Assembly (NCBI RefSeq): GCF_027944005.1
Contig: NZ_AP027204.1
Span: forward strand, 2,418,001-2,482,000
From: Polynucleobacter sp. SHI8
GTDB taxonomy: Bacteria > Pseudomonadota > Gammaproteobacteria > Burkholderiales > Burkholderiaceae
Direction of reading: 5' to 3'
Length of the DNA stretch: 64,000 nt
The notes under the pieces: generated by a model
Database searches by the model: none
Told to the model about the DNA's origin: nothing
What the model saw: only the letters and a program-made list of their open reading frames with translations
Position numbers and translations under genes: made by a program
Part shown: piece by piece, positions 17,096-25,072 of the stretch
Layout of the letters: the number at the start of each line of letters is the position of its first letter
Numbering within the stretch: the stretch's first letter is position 1

Positions 17096-18109
17096 TTAAA
17101 TTAGCGGTGGGAATGTATACCCATCAACTTTAAATACTTTTAAGCAAGCGTTAACGACATCAGTATCAAATAGCTTGTCACTACCCATAGCGATTTCTTC
17201 TAATGCGGCATCTATACCTTTACCTTTTCTGTAAGGGCGATCAGATGACATTGCCTCTACTGTGTCTGCCACACCCAGAATACGAGCCTCCTCACAGACA
17301 ATATCGCCTTTAATTGCGTTGGGGTAGCCACTGCCATCCAAACGCTCATGATGCTGAAGAACTGCTTGAGCAATATTCCAAGGAAAGTGAATATGTTTGA
17401 GCATGTCATAGCCAGCTTGAACATGATTCCTAAGCATGGCGACCTCAAAGTTGCTTAGGGCGATGGGCTTTGTGAGAATTTCTGCGGGAATAGTAATTTT
17501 GCCAATATCGTGAACTAAGGCGGCCATACGAATACCTTCAATGGTATGTATGGGCAAATTCATTTCCGTGGCAATTGCCACAGCCAAATTTGCCACGCGC
17601 TTTTGATGTCCGCCCGTATATGGATCGCGAGCAACAATGACATTGGCTAAAGTGTCAACCATTTCGTTCATAGAAATGTTGACTGAGTGCTGATACTCGA
17701 GCAACTCCTTTTCTAGCTTTTTTCTATCTGAGATGTCGCGAATATTACATTGAATAACGCGGTCGCCATTGACGCCATAGGCATTGCTGATAAACTTTAC
17801 ATTAATAATCTCTTCATCTTTTCGTTTTAATGGGAGATCTTCATAGCGTATGTAGCCCTTGTCTTTGAGCACGGTAAAGGCTGTTAAAGCCGCGGCTTTA
17901 TCTACCATCGCGCCAATTTCCCACAACTCTTTACCGATGAGCTCATCTCTTGTAAAGCCCAGTAGGTTAGTAATGAATGGATTAGCGTCTTGAATGACTC
18001 CCGTTTGAAAATCAAGTATCAAGATACCATCTTGAGCGGTCTCAAATAATCGCCTATAGCGTAGCTCTGATTGTTTGGCTAACTGTTCTTTGTTTAAATC
18101 GTTTGTCAT
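17096..18109 (-). CDS. PAS-HD-GYP cyclic-di-GMP phosphodiesterase
   Basis: About 337 residues from the internal ATG (MTNDLNKEQ); an upstream start at 18142 is also possible. A PAS domain spans about 20-145 (YRRLFETAQDGILILD, DANPFITNLLGFTRDEL, CNIRDISDRKKLE). The HD-GYP domain follows: HQKRVANLAVAIA, HDIGKITIPAEIL, HHERLDGSGYP and ADTVEAMSSDRPYR. HD-GYP enzymes hydrolyse c-di-GMP. No membrane segment is seen, so it is a cytosolic sensor. It is divergent from a diguanylate cyclase gene, so the two are a natural opposing pair. Confidence 0.9.
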   Translation of the reverse strand: MTNDLNKEQLAKQSELRYRRLFETAQDGILILDFQTGVIQDANPFITNLLGFTRDELIGKELWEIGAMVDKAAALTAFTVLKDKGYIRYEDLPLKRKDEEIINVKFISNAYGVNGDRVIQCNIRDISDRKKLEKELLEYQHSVNISMNEMVDTLANVIVARDPYTGGHQKRVANLAVAIATEMNLPIHTIEGIRMAALVHDIGKITIPAEILTKPIALSNFEVAMLRNHVQAGYDMLKHIHFPWNIAQAVLQHHERLDGSGYPNAIKGDIVCEEARILGVADTVEAMSSDRPYRKGKGIDAALEEIAMGSDKLFDTDVVNACLKVFKVDGYTFPPLI

Positions 18110-18245
18110 CAATATATTTGGTGAAATCAATAAATCCACCATCCTCTTGATTTCAGTGTATACCCATTAATTCTGATGGTTATAGACTTTTAGTCTATTT
18201 AAGAGCTTAATTGAATCAATCTATCTTTTAGATGCGAGGAATATT

Positions 18246-19097
18246 TTGTACATAGCAATTAGCCTTTACAGCTTGTCTTTACTTTGCCAGGTTCTCGCAT
18301 CATTAATTAGTCTTTCGTTATTTCGATATTCAGCAAAAGTATATCGTTTTCCTTGGCTTTTACTCGCTATAGGCTTGGCAATGATGATTGGGCGAAGAAT
18401 GAATCCCATTCTTCATATATTCGAAACCGATCATTATGATTTAATAGACGCCCTCTTATCTCTACTAATTTCTGGTTTTTTATTACTTGGAGTGCTTGGT
18501 CTTAGAAAATTACTCCTCAAGTCTGACGATAAACAACTGACACTTGAAACTCTTGCTCAATTTGACCCCCTCACCAACAGCTTAAGTCGCACTGAAATTC
18601 TTTATCGAGCCTCTGAAGAAATTGATCGATCACGCAGAAATAAACATTCCTTTGCGCTTTTAGAAATGGACATTGACCATTTTAAAAATGTAAACGATCA
18701 GCTTGGTCATCATGTTGGCGATGAAGTCTTAATTAATTTTGTAAGACACTCCCAAGAAGCCCTTCGCTCTATCGATTCAGTTGGACGAATTGGTGGAGAA
18801 GAATTTCTAATTCTTTTGCCAGAAACAGAAGCCGAGGGAGCCGCTCAAATTGCCGAGCGTTTGCGTAAACATATTGCTAACGCAATAAATGATACGAGCG
18901 CCCCAATACCAGTAAAAATCACCATTAGTATTGGGGTGACGATTTTTGAGCCAAATGAAAACCCTAGAATTGCGCGTGGAATAGTGCTCAATGAACTCAT
19001 GAATAAGGCTGACTTAGCAATGTATCAAGCTAAAAATGAAGGGCGAAATCGTATTGCCTTTTGGAGCGCCTCTACCCCCCCCCTTAAGAGGGCATGA
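18246..19097 (+). CDS. Membrane-bound GGEEF diguanylate cyclase
   Basis: 283 residues starting at TTG with GCGAGGAATAT upstream. The first 95 residues hold three or so membrane helices (LYSLSLLCQVLASLISLSLF, WLLLAIGLAMMIG, LLSLLISGFLLLGVLGL). The GGEEF domain covers about 105-275: DPLTNSLSR, MDIDHFKNVNDQLGH, RIGGEEFLILLPET, and a late NKADLAMYQAKNEGRN. The intact GGEEF signature argues for an active c-di-GMP synthase. No RxxD inhibitory site is obvious upstream of GGEEF. It neighbours the HD-GYP gene (divergent) and an exopolysaccharide cassette. Confidence 0.9.
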   Translation: MYIAISLYSLSLLCQVLASLISLSLFRYSAKVYRFPWLLLAIGLAMMIGRRMNPILHIFETDHYDLIDALLSLLISGFLLLGVLGLRKLLLKSDDKQLTLETLAQFDPLTNSLSRTEILYRASEEIDRSRRNKHSFALLEMDIDHFKNVNDQLGHHVGDEVLINFVRHSQEALRSIDSVGRIGGEEFLILLPETEAEGAAQIAERLRKHIANAINDTSAPIPVKITISIGVTIFEPNENPRIARGIVLNELMNKADLAMYQAKNEGRNRIAFWSASTPPLKRA

Positions 19098-19099
19098 TA

Positions 19100-20044
19100 T
19101 TAAAAAGGAATGATTAATTCTTCCATCACATAGCGATAAAAGTAATTGGGCCCTAAAAACCCAGCAGACTTGCCATAACCAGCACGAGTCGTAAAGTAAT
19201 AGTCATTTGATGCTACCGGACTGGTTGCCGCGAACTCATAAAGTTGTGTAGTGGTACTTGGATCTTGATTGACTGTTTGCCGCCCAACACCTGCTGTGCC
19301 ACTGAGCATCCACCCCGCCATTCTTTTTCTTGCCCCAAACGCAATCATCGTTTCGTTATAGGTTGATGGGTTGAAATAGTTATTAGCAACATTGGTATTG
19401 GTATCCCTAAATTGGCGATAACGCAGTTGCGCCGTTAGCCCGTAGTCTGGCACTAGGTCGTAAATGAGCTTTGCCCTCACTATTGGCCTTGTATTAGTGT
19501 CAGAAAAATACATATTGGCACCCATCAATATCGCAGTTAAACGCTCAAGAACCTGTTGCTCAAGAACCACTCCTCCAAGCGTGTAATAGATTCCATTGTT
19601 TAAGGAGTTTTGCGTCTCCACTCTATCTCGATTAACAATCACTTCAGCTTTTGTAGAGTCTGTTACGCGAAATCCATAGTTACTATCAGTGGTAACTAAT
19701 TGATGCCCATTCTCAGTGTTGTAACCAATATTGAGGTTATAGCCTAGAGCTGTTCGCGGATTAATTGCCTTTGTCATTAGTGTATATTGCTCACCTGTTG
19801 AGCTCCAGCCGCCTTGCGTAAAGTAATTGTGCTGATAGGTAATGCCTGTATATTTTTCACCATGCTCGTACAAAGGTAGGTAGCCTGCCTTGTATTTGTA
19901 TGTAGAAAACCCTTCGCTATCGGAGCTGAAATACACATTCGGCACTGAAATAGCCTGCTTTGTTTGCTCTGTCTCTTCTTCGGCATTCGCATGAGAAGTA
20001 AACAGTATGGAGATCATTAGAAAAATCTGAACTATTCTTTTCAT
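19100..20044 (-). CDS. Outer-membrane beta-barrel protein of exopolysaccharide cassette
   Basis: 314 residues from the internal ATG that overlaps the glycosyltransferase stop (ATGA). A signal peptide is clear: MKRIVQIFLMISILFTSHANA. The mature part is rich in alternating aromatic and polar strands (YTGITYQHNYFTQGGWSSTG, AQLRYRQFRD, YYFTTRAGYGKSAG) and ends in a C-terminal aromatic (IIPF), as barrels do. No TPR region is seen, unlike PgaA. Coupling to the PgaC-like gene suggests export or anchoring of the polymer; the specific family was not recognised. Confidence 0.7.
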   Translation of the reverse strand: MKRIVQIFLMISILFTSHANAEEETEQTKQAISVPNVYFSSDSEGFSTYKYKAGYLPLYEHGEKYTGITYQHNYFTQGGWSSTGEQYTLMTKAINPRTALGYNLNIGYNTENGHQLVTTDSNYGFRVTDSTKAEVIVNRDRVETQNSLNNGIYYTLGGVVLEQQVLERLTAILMGANMYFSDTNTRPIVRAKLIYDLVPDYGLTAQLRYRQFRDTNTNVANNYFNPSTYNETMIAFGARKRMAGWMLSGTAGVGRQTVNQDPSTTTQLYEFAATSPVASNDYYFTTRAGYGKSAGFLGPNYFYRYVMEELIIPF

Positions 20045-21372
20045 TTCGTTCCCCAAGATTTACGAAGATTAAACAGCTCAGAAAAATATCCATAAACACA
20101 AGCGGGCTGAAGCACTAAGCCATAGGCAAAAACATAGGATAAGAAGCCCAACATATTTGCCCGGACCGTTAAATGCTTAGCATTAAACATCGCCTTGCCC
20201 TTTAAATACATTTGCCAATTGAGTAAAAAAGCCATCGGCAATAGTGATAGCGTCATGGGGCTTGCTATCCAATAGATGCCAAAACAAGCCAGGATTAGTC
20301 CAGGGATAAATCCAAAAGTAAAAGCAATATCCATTAGTGGAAACAATGCATTCCACCAAATGTATAGTGTTGAATATCTTGGCTTAACAAGAATCGTGGG
20401 GTTGTCCTTAAAAGCTTCTATCAATCCCCGTGACCAACGCCTTCTTTGGTGTATGAATTTACTTAAAGTATTGGGGCAATCCGTAAAAGCCAAAGCATCC
20501 TCAGCATGTCCCACTCTATAGCCTGCTGACAAAATTCTCCAAGTCAGTACGATATCTTCACCGACCATCTCTGGCCAACCGCCCAATTCCAAAACTGTTT
20601 TACGGTCATACAAAGAGAATGCGCCTTGGGCAACTAAAGTACCTTGAAATAAAGACTGAATTCGCTTGATAGTCGCAATACCTAAAAAGTAATCCCACTC
20701 CTGCGCCTTGGTAACCCAGTTTTCTCTTGAGTTGCGAATGAGAATTTCTCCAGCAACTGCTTTGGTATTGATTGGATCGGAGAGGTATCGACCAACTAAG
20801 TGACGGACGCCATCTTTCAATATATAGCTATCAGCATCGATTGAAATAATAATATCCGTCGTACATTTTGCCAAACCATGATTGAGAGCGGACGCTTTGC
20901 CACCGTTACGCCCTAAGTCAATGAGCTCTAAATTGGGATGAGCAAACTGTAATGCTTTAACAGAATCGACAGTCTTATCACTAGAGCCATCATTAATCAC
21001 AATGATGCGAATATCTGCTGGGTAATCCTGTAGAAAAATTCCTGACAGAGTTGAAGCTATTGATGCCCCCTCGTTATAGGCGGCGATTAATATAGTGACC
21101 GGAGGGTAATGCTGATCAAGTATCACTTTTGGGCGGCGATCTAGTAGAAGAGCCATGGCCACAAAAGCATTCATATAGCCTGGAACAATAGCTACAAATG
21201 TAATGACGAAATAAGCGAGGAATGTTCCTATTTCATTGCTCAGGTCTGAATACCAGGGATGGGAATACCAAAAAGAAAATCCCATCCAACTTAAGGAAAA
21301 TAGTAGTGAAACGATAAATTTTCCTTTTACTGAAAAATACAAAGGATTCCACCAAAATTTATAATTGTTCAT
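20041..21372 (-). CDS. PgaC/IcaA-like membrane glycosyltransferase (GT2)
   Basis: 443 residues from the internal ATG with GGGGAG upstream. Two N-terminal membrane helices precede a GT2 catalytic domain: ILIAAYNEGASI, VINDGSSDKTVD, IDADSYILKDG, GEDIVLTWRILSAG (TED-like) and HQRRRWSRGLIEAF (QxxRW). Several C-terminal helices follow. This architecture is that of processive synthases such as poly-beta-1,6-GlcNAc synthase, which are activated by c-di-GMP in related systems. The neighbouring cyclase and phosphodiesterase support that control. The exact sugar is not determinable here. Confidence 0.82.
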   Translation of the reverse strand: MNNYKFWWNPLYFSVKGKFIVSLLFSLSWMGFSFWYSHPWYSDLSNEIGTFLAYFVITFVAIVPGYMNAFVAMALLLDRRPKVILDQHYPPVTILIAAYNEGASIASTLSGIFLQDYPADIRIIVINDGSSDKTVDSVKALQFAHPNLELIDLGRNGGKASALNHGLAKCTTDIIISIDADSYILKDGVRHLVGRYLSDPINTKAVAGEILIRNSRENWVTKAQEWDYFLGIATIKRIQSLFQGTLVAQGAFSLYDRKTVLELGGWPEMVGEDIVLTWRILSAGYRVGHAEDALAFTDCPNTLSKFIHQRRRWSRGLIEAFKDNPTILVKPRYSTLYIWWNALFPLMDIAFTFGFIPGLILACFGIYWIASPMTLSLLPMAFLLNWQMYLKGKAMFNAKHLTVRANMLGFLSYVFAYGLVLQPACVYGYFSELFNLRKSWGTK

Positions 21373-21396
21373 AATACTCCCCAATGGGATTGTTTT

Positions 21397-21457
21397 GTCG
21401 TTTTAAACGACATTGACTGACACAGGGATGTTTAATTGACATGTCCTTTAAAAGGAC
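21397..21457. repeat. Paired dyad repeats (GTCGTTT then GTCCTTT), 46-bp phasing
   Basis: GTCGTTT-T-AAACGAC (21397-21411) is followed by GTCCTTT-A-AAAGGAC (21443-21457), start to start 46 bp. The same pair with the same 46-bp phasing recurs at 24635/24681, including the linker GACTGACACA(G/A)GGATG. The stretch is upstream of the glycosyltransferase gene. Confidence 0.85.
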
Positions 21458-21606
21458 ATTTGATGAACCAGACACCCAGCCGAGAAACAGAGTAGTGGAA
21501 TCCTGAATGACGGATTAAATCTATTGGATTTGACTAAACACGCTATGCACAAGGTCTAAGCACCATTGAGCACTCGAAATAAAAATAGCCCAACAAGTGG
21601 GCTATT
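21458..21606. repeat. Long repeat block copy 1, contains GGGCTAT hairpin
   Basis: About 150 bp resembling the block at 41189-41340: both run TGAACCAGACACC, CATCCTGA, ACAAGGTCTAAGCACCATTG and end in the hairpin ATAGCCCA-ACAAG-TGGGCTAT (here 21585-21605). No protein is encoded. It may be a small RNA with a terminator, or a relic of island ends; both copies stand upstream of a tRNA-Phe repeat. Confidence 0.6.
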
Positions 21607-21607
21607 G

Positions 21608-21762
21608 TGTACTACCCGAGACATAGTTTACGTTTTATACCGGACACATACTTTACAGTTTTTGGCATAGGAGGGACCACTCTATGCCGTGGAATGAAAG
21701 TACTGGATATATGTAACCATGTAATCGGTACCGGATGTAAACCATGTGTCCGGTACGGACCT
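21608..21762. mobile_element. Solo IS ends / MITE-like remnant
   Basis: The left end ATACCGGACACATACTTTAC and the right end (reverse complement TACCGGACACATGGTTTACA) form inverted termini around about 110 bp without a transposase. Each end carries sub-repeats of the TGTAAACCATGTG and CCGGTAC type. Similar right-end sequences occur at 24724-24775 and 43855-43903. It looks like an internally deleted insertion sequence; the parent family was not recognised. Confidence 0.5.
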
Positions 21763-21770
21763 TTGAATCT

Positions 21771-21792
21771 TGGTGGCCCGGGGCGGAATCGA
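21771..21792. other. attachment-site repeat 3 (22-bp tRNA-Phe 3'-end copy)
   Basis: TGGTGGCCCGGGGCGGAATC plus GA matches the 3' end of tRNA-Phe, preceded by the shared TGAATCT; it diverges afterwards (CCAGGGCC). It is nearly the same as the repeat at 41347 (both continue CCAGGGC). Confidence 0.85.
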
Positions 21793-21856
21793 CCAGGGCC
21801 TAGGATGCTTGATCCTGCTTTAGACTATCCAATAACCGCTTCTTCATAAGGCTCAA

Positions 21857-22207
21857 ATGACTTGGATCATTACCAAATATCTCCTAACCGCAGGAATGGT
21901 TGTATTCATCTCAGAGGTTGCCAAGCGTAGCGATAGACTGGGTGGCTTTATTGCGGCATTGCCCATAATGACTCTTTTAACTCTTGTGTGGCTGTATGTA
22001 GAAAACCAGCCCGAAGAGAAAATTGCTAATCACGCCTATTACACCTTCTGGTATGTGATTCCAACATTGCCGATGCTCTTGCTTTTCTCTTACTTACTGC
22101 CAAGGCTGGGGTTCTGGATAACTATGGGAGCTTGCGTAGTGGCAACTGTTATCTGCTTTGGCTTGTTTGCCTTGGTAATGAAGGGCTTTGGGGTTCAACT
22201 ATTGTGA
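21857..22207 (+). CDS. DUF3147-like membrane protein
   Basis: 116 residues with four predicted membrane helices (ITKYLLTAGMVVFISEVA, GGFIAALPIMTLLTLVWLYV, YVIPTLPMLLLFSYLLPRL, ITMGACVVATVICFGLFALV). The pattern SEVAKRSDRLGGFIAALP is characteristic of DUF3147 proteins, small inner-membrane proteins of unknown function. It is the first gene after a tRNA-Phe repeat and is convergent with the sulfur-transporter genes. No SD stands out before the ATG. Confidence 0.75.
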   Translation: MTWIITKYLLTAGMVVFISEVAKRSDRLGGFIAALPIMTLLTLVWLYVENQPEEKIANHAYYTFWYVIPTLPMLLLFSYLLPRLGFWITMGACVVATVICFGLFALVMKGFGVQLL

Positions 22208-22328
22208 TGAGCGTCGCTTACGACTTCTTTATATACATATATACGTACAAACGTATATATTTCATCCAACAATAGGTTTAGCCATTACTTTAAATAGCCA
22301 TATATGCGTATATACACATATATAAGAT

Positions 22329-22370
22329 GTCCTTTTAAAGGACGTTTCAGTAAGAGTCTATTTAATCGAC
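22329..22370. repeat. Paired dyad repeats (GTCCTTT then GTCTATT), 27-bp phasing
   Basis: GTCCTTT-T-AAAGGAC (22329-22343) and GTCTATT-T-AATCGAC (22356-22370, one mismatch), between the convergent DUF3147 and YeeE genes. The preceding stretch 22230-22325 is a TATA/CGTATA-rich region with no gene. The 27-bp phasing equals that of the pair at 41452/41479. Confidence 0.8.
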
Positions 22371-22419
22371 GCTTAGGTTAAGGGATGGCGAGAGCCAACT
22401 TCAGAGCTCTCGCATACCT

Positions 22420-22950
22420 TCAAAGTCCTTTTTTCTCAAACCAGCGAAACAGTCCCAAAGTAATGAGAGCAAATATCACAGCAATAACCCATTGATTAAC
22501 ACCAATAGTCGCAGGTAATCCAATCTTTCCTAAGTCGGCCCAAGCAAGCACCGTTGATTTAAAGAATGGATACATTTGGGCATAAATTCCTGCGCCTACA
22601 ACCATACCAATAACTCCAAAGATTGCAGTCCAGCGACCTTCACCTACTGCGCCCACTGAGGTACCGGGACAATATCCCAAGACTGCCCAACCTACCCCAA
22701 ACAATGCGCCACCTACCAAAATGCCACCAACATTCATTGCTTTAAGGCTCAATGTAATAAGCCCCATCTCATGCAAAGCTAAAACACCAAACATACCCAC
22801 AACAATGGCTGAGAGCATGAACTTAAATATGGTCATGTCTTTTAATAGCAATGCGGCAACTTGCTTGTCATAACGCAAGACACGCCCTTTTTGTAATAAG
22901 AAACCAAAGATAACGCCAGTTGCTAATCCTAATAGATGATCTATAGACAT
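22420..22950 (-). CDS. YeeE/YedE-family transporter half, second gene (PmpB-like)
   Basis: 176 residues with four or five membrane helices. The signature GWAVLGYCPGTSVGAVGEG carries the conserved Cys of YeeE/YedE (DUF6691-type) proteins, believed to move thiosulfate or other reduced sulfur species into the cell by a persulfide relay. It begins 2 bp after the stop of the first half gene, so the two are made together. Substrate is inferred from the family. Confidence 0.85.
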   Translation of the reverse strand: MSIDHLLGLATGVIFGFLLQKGRVLRYDKQVAALLLKDMTIFKFMLSAIVVGMFGVLALHEMGLITLSLKAMNVGGILVGGALFGVGWAVLGYCPGTSVGAVGEGRWTAIFGVIGMVVGAGIYAQMYPFFKSTVLAWADLGKIGLPATIGVNQWVIAVIFALITLGLFRWFEKKGL

Positions 22951-22952
22951 GA

Positions 22953-23507
22953 TTAGCTTGCCTTTCTGTACATGAAGTTTGCGACGATGACGCCAAAACC
23001 AAAGAACATGGCTAATGCGACAAAAGAACTTACTGATAACTGCATCATGCCGCTCAGTCCATGTCCACTAGGACAACCATCTGCTAAGCGAGCGCCAATC
23101 ATTGCTACGATACCGCCCACAAAAGCATATACAGACCGTTTTGGTACTGAAGATCCAAAACGTTTTTCCCATAATGGTGGCAGGCTTTCTAACTTAAAAC
23201 TGCCATCCATTTTTGAGGAGAGCAATGCGCCAAAGAAGATGCCAATCACCATGAGAAATTGCCAATCAATGACAACTTTTTCTTTTGCGTAATAAACATT
23301 TTGTGCAACATAACTAGGGTCTACCACTTGAACTGCTAGACCTGCTGCGCGAACAAAAGTAGTTGATGCTCCTAAGTAGGTGGACTTGCCCATATAAACG
23401 GTAGTCAGATAGACAGAAACGATAGCCAGTACTCCAACTAAGGCTCCTGCCAAATAGGGACTCCACCCTTTAGAGCTAGATGCTCTAGTTTGTTCTGGAT
23501 TAATCAT
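22953..23507 (-). CDS. YeeE/YedE-family transporter half, first gene (PmpA-like)
   Basis: 184 residues, about four membrane helices. IGARLADGCPSGHGLSGMMQ is the Cys-containing signature of the family. Its operon order (DUF2892 protein, this gene, second half) and the nearby Crp/Fnr regulator match sulfide-responsive clusters in other proteobacteria. A two-gene split of the YeeE fold is normal for this branch. Confidence 0.87.
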   Translation of the reverse strand: MINPEQTRASSSKGWSPYLAGALVGVLAIVSVYLTTVYMGKSTYLGASTTFVRAAGLAVQVVDPSYVAQNVYYAKEKVVIDWQFLMVIGIFFGALLSSKMDGSFKLESLPPLWEKRFGSSVPKRSVYAFVGGIVAMIGARLADGCPSGHGLSGMMQLSVSSFVALAMFFGFGVIVANFMYRKAS

Positions 23508-23552
23508 CGTAAATCCTTATCAGTGATTTGCTTGTTAGCTGTTGGCAAAAGA

Positions 23553-23765
23553 TTACTTAGAACAACTGCCAGTGCCACAGCCAGCGCCACAAGAATTGAT
23601 TCCCAAGATTGGATACAGTGGGCAGAACTTAAATAAGCCGGTTGCCAAAGGAACAATGCCAATCCAGCCCCATACGCCAACCACATTGCTTGCGGCTAAA
23701 CCAACTAAGATCAGTCCAACAGAGATGCGTAGTACGCGATCGATACGGCCAACATTACATTTCAT
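23553..23765 (-). CDS. DUF2892 (YgaP-like) inner-membrane protein
   Basis: 70 residues: NVGRIDRVLRISVGLILVGLAA is the DUF2892 start, then a second helix (WGWIGIVPLATGLFKFCPLYPILGIN), and a C-terminal Cys-rich tail SCGAGCGTGSC. The Cys-rich tail could bind metal or sulfur. It is the first gene of the transporter operon, with GGGGGTTAT as SD and an FNR-like box about 66 bp upstream. Confidence 0.85.
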   Translation of the reverse strand: MKCNVGRIDRVLRISVGLILVGLAASNVVGVWGWIGIVPLATGLFKFCPLYPILGINSCGAGCGTGSCSK

Positions 23766-23830
23766 ATAACCCCCACATAGATAAGATTTGTTGATACTGA
23801 TTGAGTCTATGCCTATCTGGGGGGAGGCTT

Positions 23831-23844
23831 TTGATCTAGATCAT
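23831..23844 (-). promoter_or_regulatory. FNR/CRP-type box for the sulfur operon
   Basis: TTGATCTAGATCAT differs from the FNR consensus TTGAT-N4-ATCAA at one position. It lies between the regulator gene (18 bp from its stop) and the DUF2892 start, at a distance allowing a class II promoter near -41.5. The neighbouring Crp/Fnr protein is the natural ligand. Confidence 0.65.
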
Positions 23845-23861
23845 TAAATGCGATAAAAAGA

Positions 23862-24578
23862 CTAAATTCCCTTTTCAGAGAAGTTACGCAATGTGTCGAT
23901 ATTGGGAATTTGTACAGAAAGACGGGTAATGTTGCTAATTAAGCCTTGATCAGCCATGGATGCCAAAGCCCTGCTAATCGTCTCAAATTTGACATCCATC
24001 ATCAAGCCCATGTCTTCGCGCTTAAACAGCGGCGCAATGGCAAAGGATCCCGATTGTTTAGCTAACTTTAAAAGGAAGCGGGCAAGACGCACCTCTATTC
24101 TTCCGGTATTAATCTCCGAGAACCATGATTCTGATTGGGATAATGCTTCGCCCCATTTCTTAACAATTTGACGATGAAGTCTTGGAGACTCCTCGCCTAA
24201 AGAAGAAATAATTGATTTAGGGATTTTGCATAAATGAACATTTGTAAGGGCAACTGCAGAATGCTCATAACGCTCGCCCAATAAAGCCTCCATGCCAAAT
24301 AGATTTCCTGGCATTACTATTCTAATAATTCTGCTAGAGCCATCTGGGTTGACATGCAGTAACTTGATATAACCCTCTCGAAGGGTATATAGATCTTGTG
24401 CAGTATCTCCTTGGGCATAAATGCTGGAGTAAGCTTCAAAGCTCAAATCATCTATCGGACTATGAATCTTTGCAAAGTCTTCTTCATTAAGTTCAGCAAA
24501 TAATGCAGAACTCTTAATAGAGCATGCCTCACAATTACTATTGCCATTCCATGCACTTTTGATTTCTATGGTCTTCAT
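23862..24578 (-). CDS. Crp/Fnr-family transcription regulator
   Basis: 238 residues. A cyclic-nucleotide-binding-like beta-roll (about 25-145: SIYAQGDTAQDLYTLREGYIKL, PGNLFGMEALLGERYEHSA) leads to a winged HTH (about 185-225: FKREDMGLMMDVKFETISRALASM). The N-terminus has Cys16 and Cys19, with a further Cys near 117, fewer than the four ligands of the FNR iron-sulfur cluster, so a redox or sulfur signal by other means is possible. It lies directly upstream of the operon it probably controls. Confidence 0.85.
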   Translation of the reverse strand: MKTIEIKSAWNGNSNCEACSIKSSALFAELNEEDFAKIHSPIDDLSFEAYSSIYAQGDTAQDLYTLREGYIKLLHVNPDGSSRIIRIVMPGNLFGMEALLGERYEHSAVALTNVHLCKIPKSIISSLGEESPRLHRQIVKKWGEALSQSESWFSEINTGRIEVRLARFLLKLAKQSGSFAIAPLFKREDMGLMMDVKFETISRALASMADQGLISNITRLSVQIPNIDTLRNFSEKGI

Positions 24579-24634
24579 TGGCTTTATTAAGTGGGCATTT
24601 AGACTCGAATATTAAGAGCCTATTTTACAGTTTT

Positions 24635-24695
24635 GTCGTTTAAAACGACATCGACTGACACAAGGATGATTAATTGCTTTGTCCTTTTAAAGGAC
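24635..24695. repeat. Paired dyad repeats (GTCGTTT then GTCCTTT), 46-bp phasing
   Basis: GTCGTTT-A-AAACGAC (24635-24649) and GTCCTTT-T-AAAGGAC (24681-24695), the same arrangement as 21397/21443. They lie between the Crp/Fnr gene and the tRNA-Phe repeat at 24788. Confidence 0.87.
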
Positions 24696-24723
24696 AGTTC
24701 ATGATGGGGGGATGTGATTGGTA

Positions 24724-24775
24724 AGGGTGTAAACTATGTGGTCGGTACCGGATGTAAACCATGTGTCCGGTACGG
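24724..24775. repeat. IS-end-like repeat (TGTAAAC...CCGGTAC)
   Basis: Two direct sub-repeats of the form TGTAAACxATGTG(G)TCCGGTAC, also seen as the right end of the remnant at 21608-21762 and at 43855-43903. In all three places it stands 10-15 bp to the left of a tRNA-Phe 3'-end sequence. Confidence 0.6.
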
Positions 24776-24787
24776 AACAAGAATTCT

Positions 24788-24832
24788 TGGTGGCCCGGGG
24801 CGGAATCGAACCACCGACACAAGGATTTTCAA
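24788..24832. other. attachment-site repeat 4 (45-bp tRNA-Phe 3'-half copy)
   Basis: 45 bp identical to the tRNA-Phe 3' half through the anticodon loop, then CTCTCCGATAGACCG shared with the copy at 16828. The following stretch to 25050 encodes nothing I can support; it includes GTGGCGTGACGGGGATTCGA, which looks like the 3' end of another tRNA on the minus strand. Confidence 0.9.
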
Positions 24833-25053
24833 CTCTCCGATAGACCGTACTTTCGCTTTCTGCCCTACAAGGTTAACCCCACCCGAGTCTAACTTTGTGC
24901 ACAAAACTTTTATGGGGTGATCTAAGAGACTGAATTGGTTAAGTTATTTTGACCCACGCAAGGATAGCGAGAGGGTTTAGTGGCGTGACGGGGATTCGAC
25001 TGGCACGAGGATGACGACTCCTTGCGTTAATCGGGGTACCCCACGCATGAAGT

Positions 25054-25068
25054 GTCCTTTAAAAGGAC
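25054..25068. repeat. Dyad repeat, GTCCTTT type
   Basis: Perfect GTCCTTT-A-AAAGGAC, 4 bp beyond the stop codon of the next gene. Confidence 0.87.
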
Positions 25069-25072
25069 AGCT

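Noticed and set aside
16828..24832. Functional tRNA genes at 16828 and 24788
   Set aside because: Only the 3' half is present; sequence beyond the anticodon loop does not form an anticodon stem or D arm.
24960..25045. Second tRNA or tmRNA gene fragment
   Set aside because: GTGGCGTGACGGGGATTCGA looks like a tRNA 3' end on the minus strand, but no complete cloverleaf could be drawn; left as a comment only.
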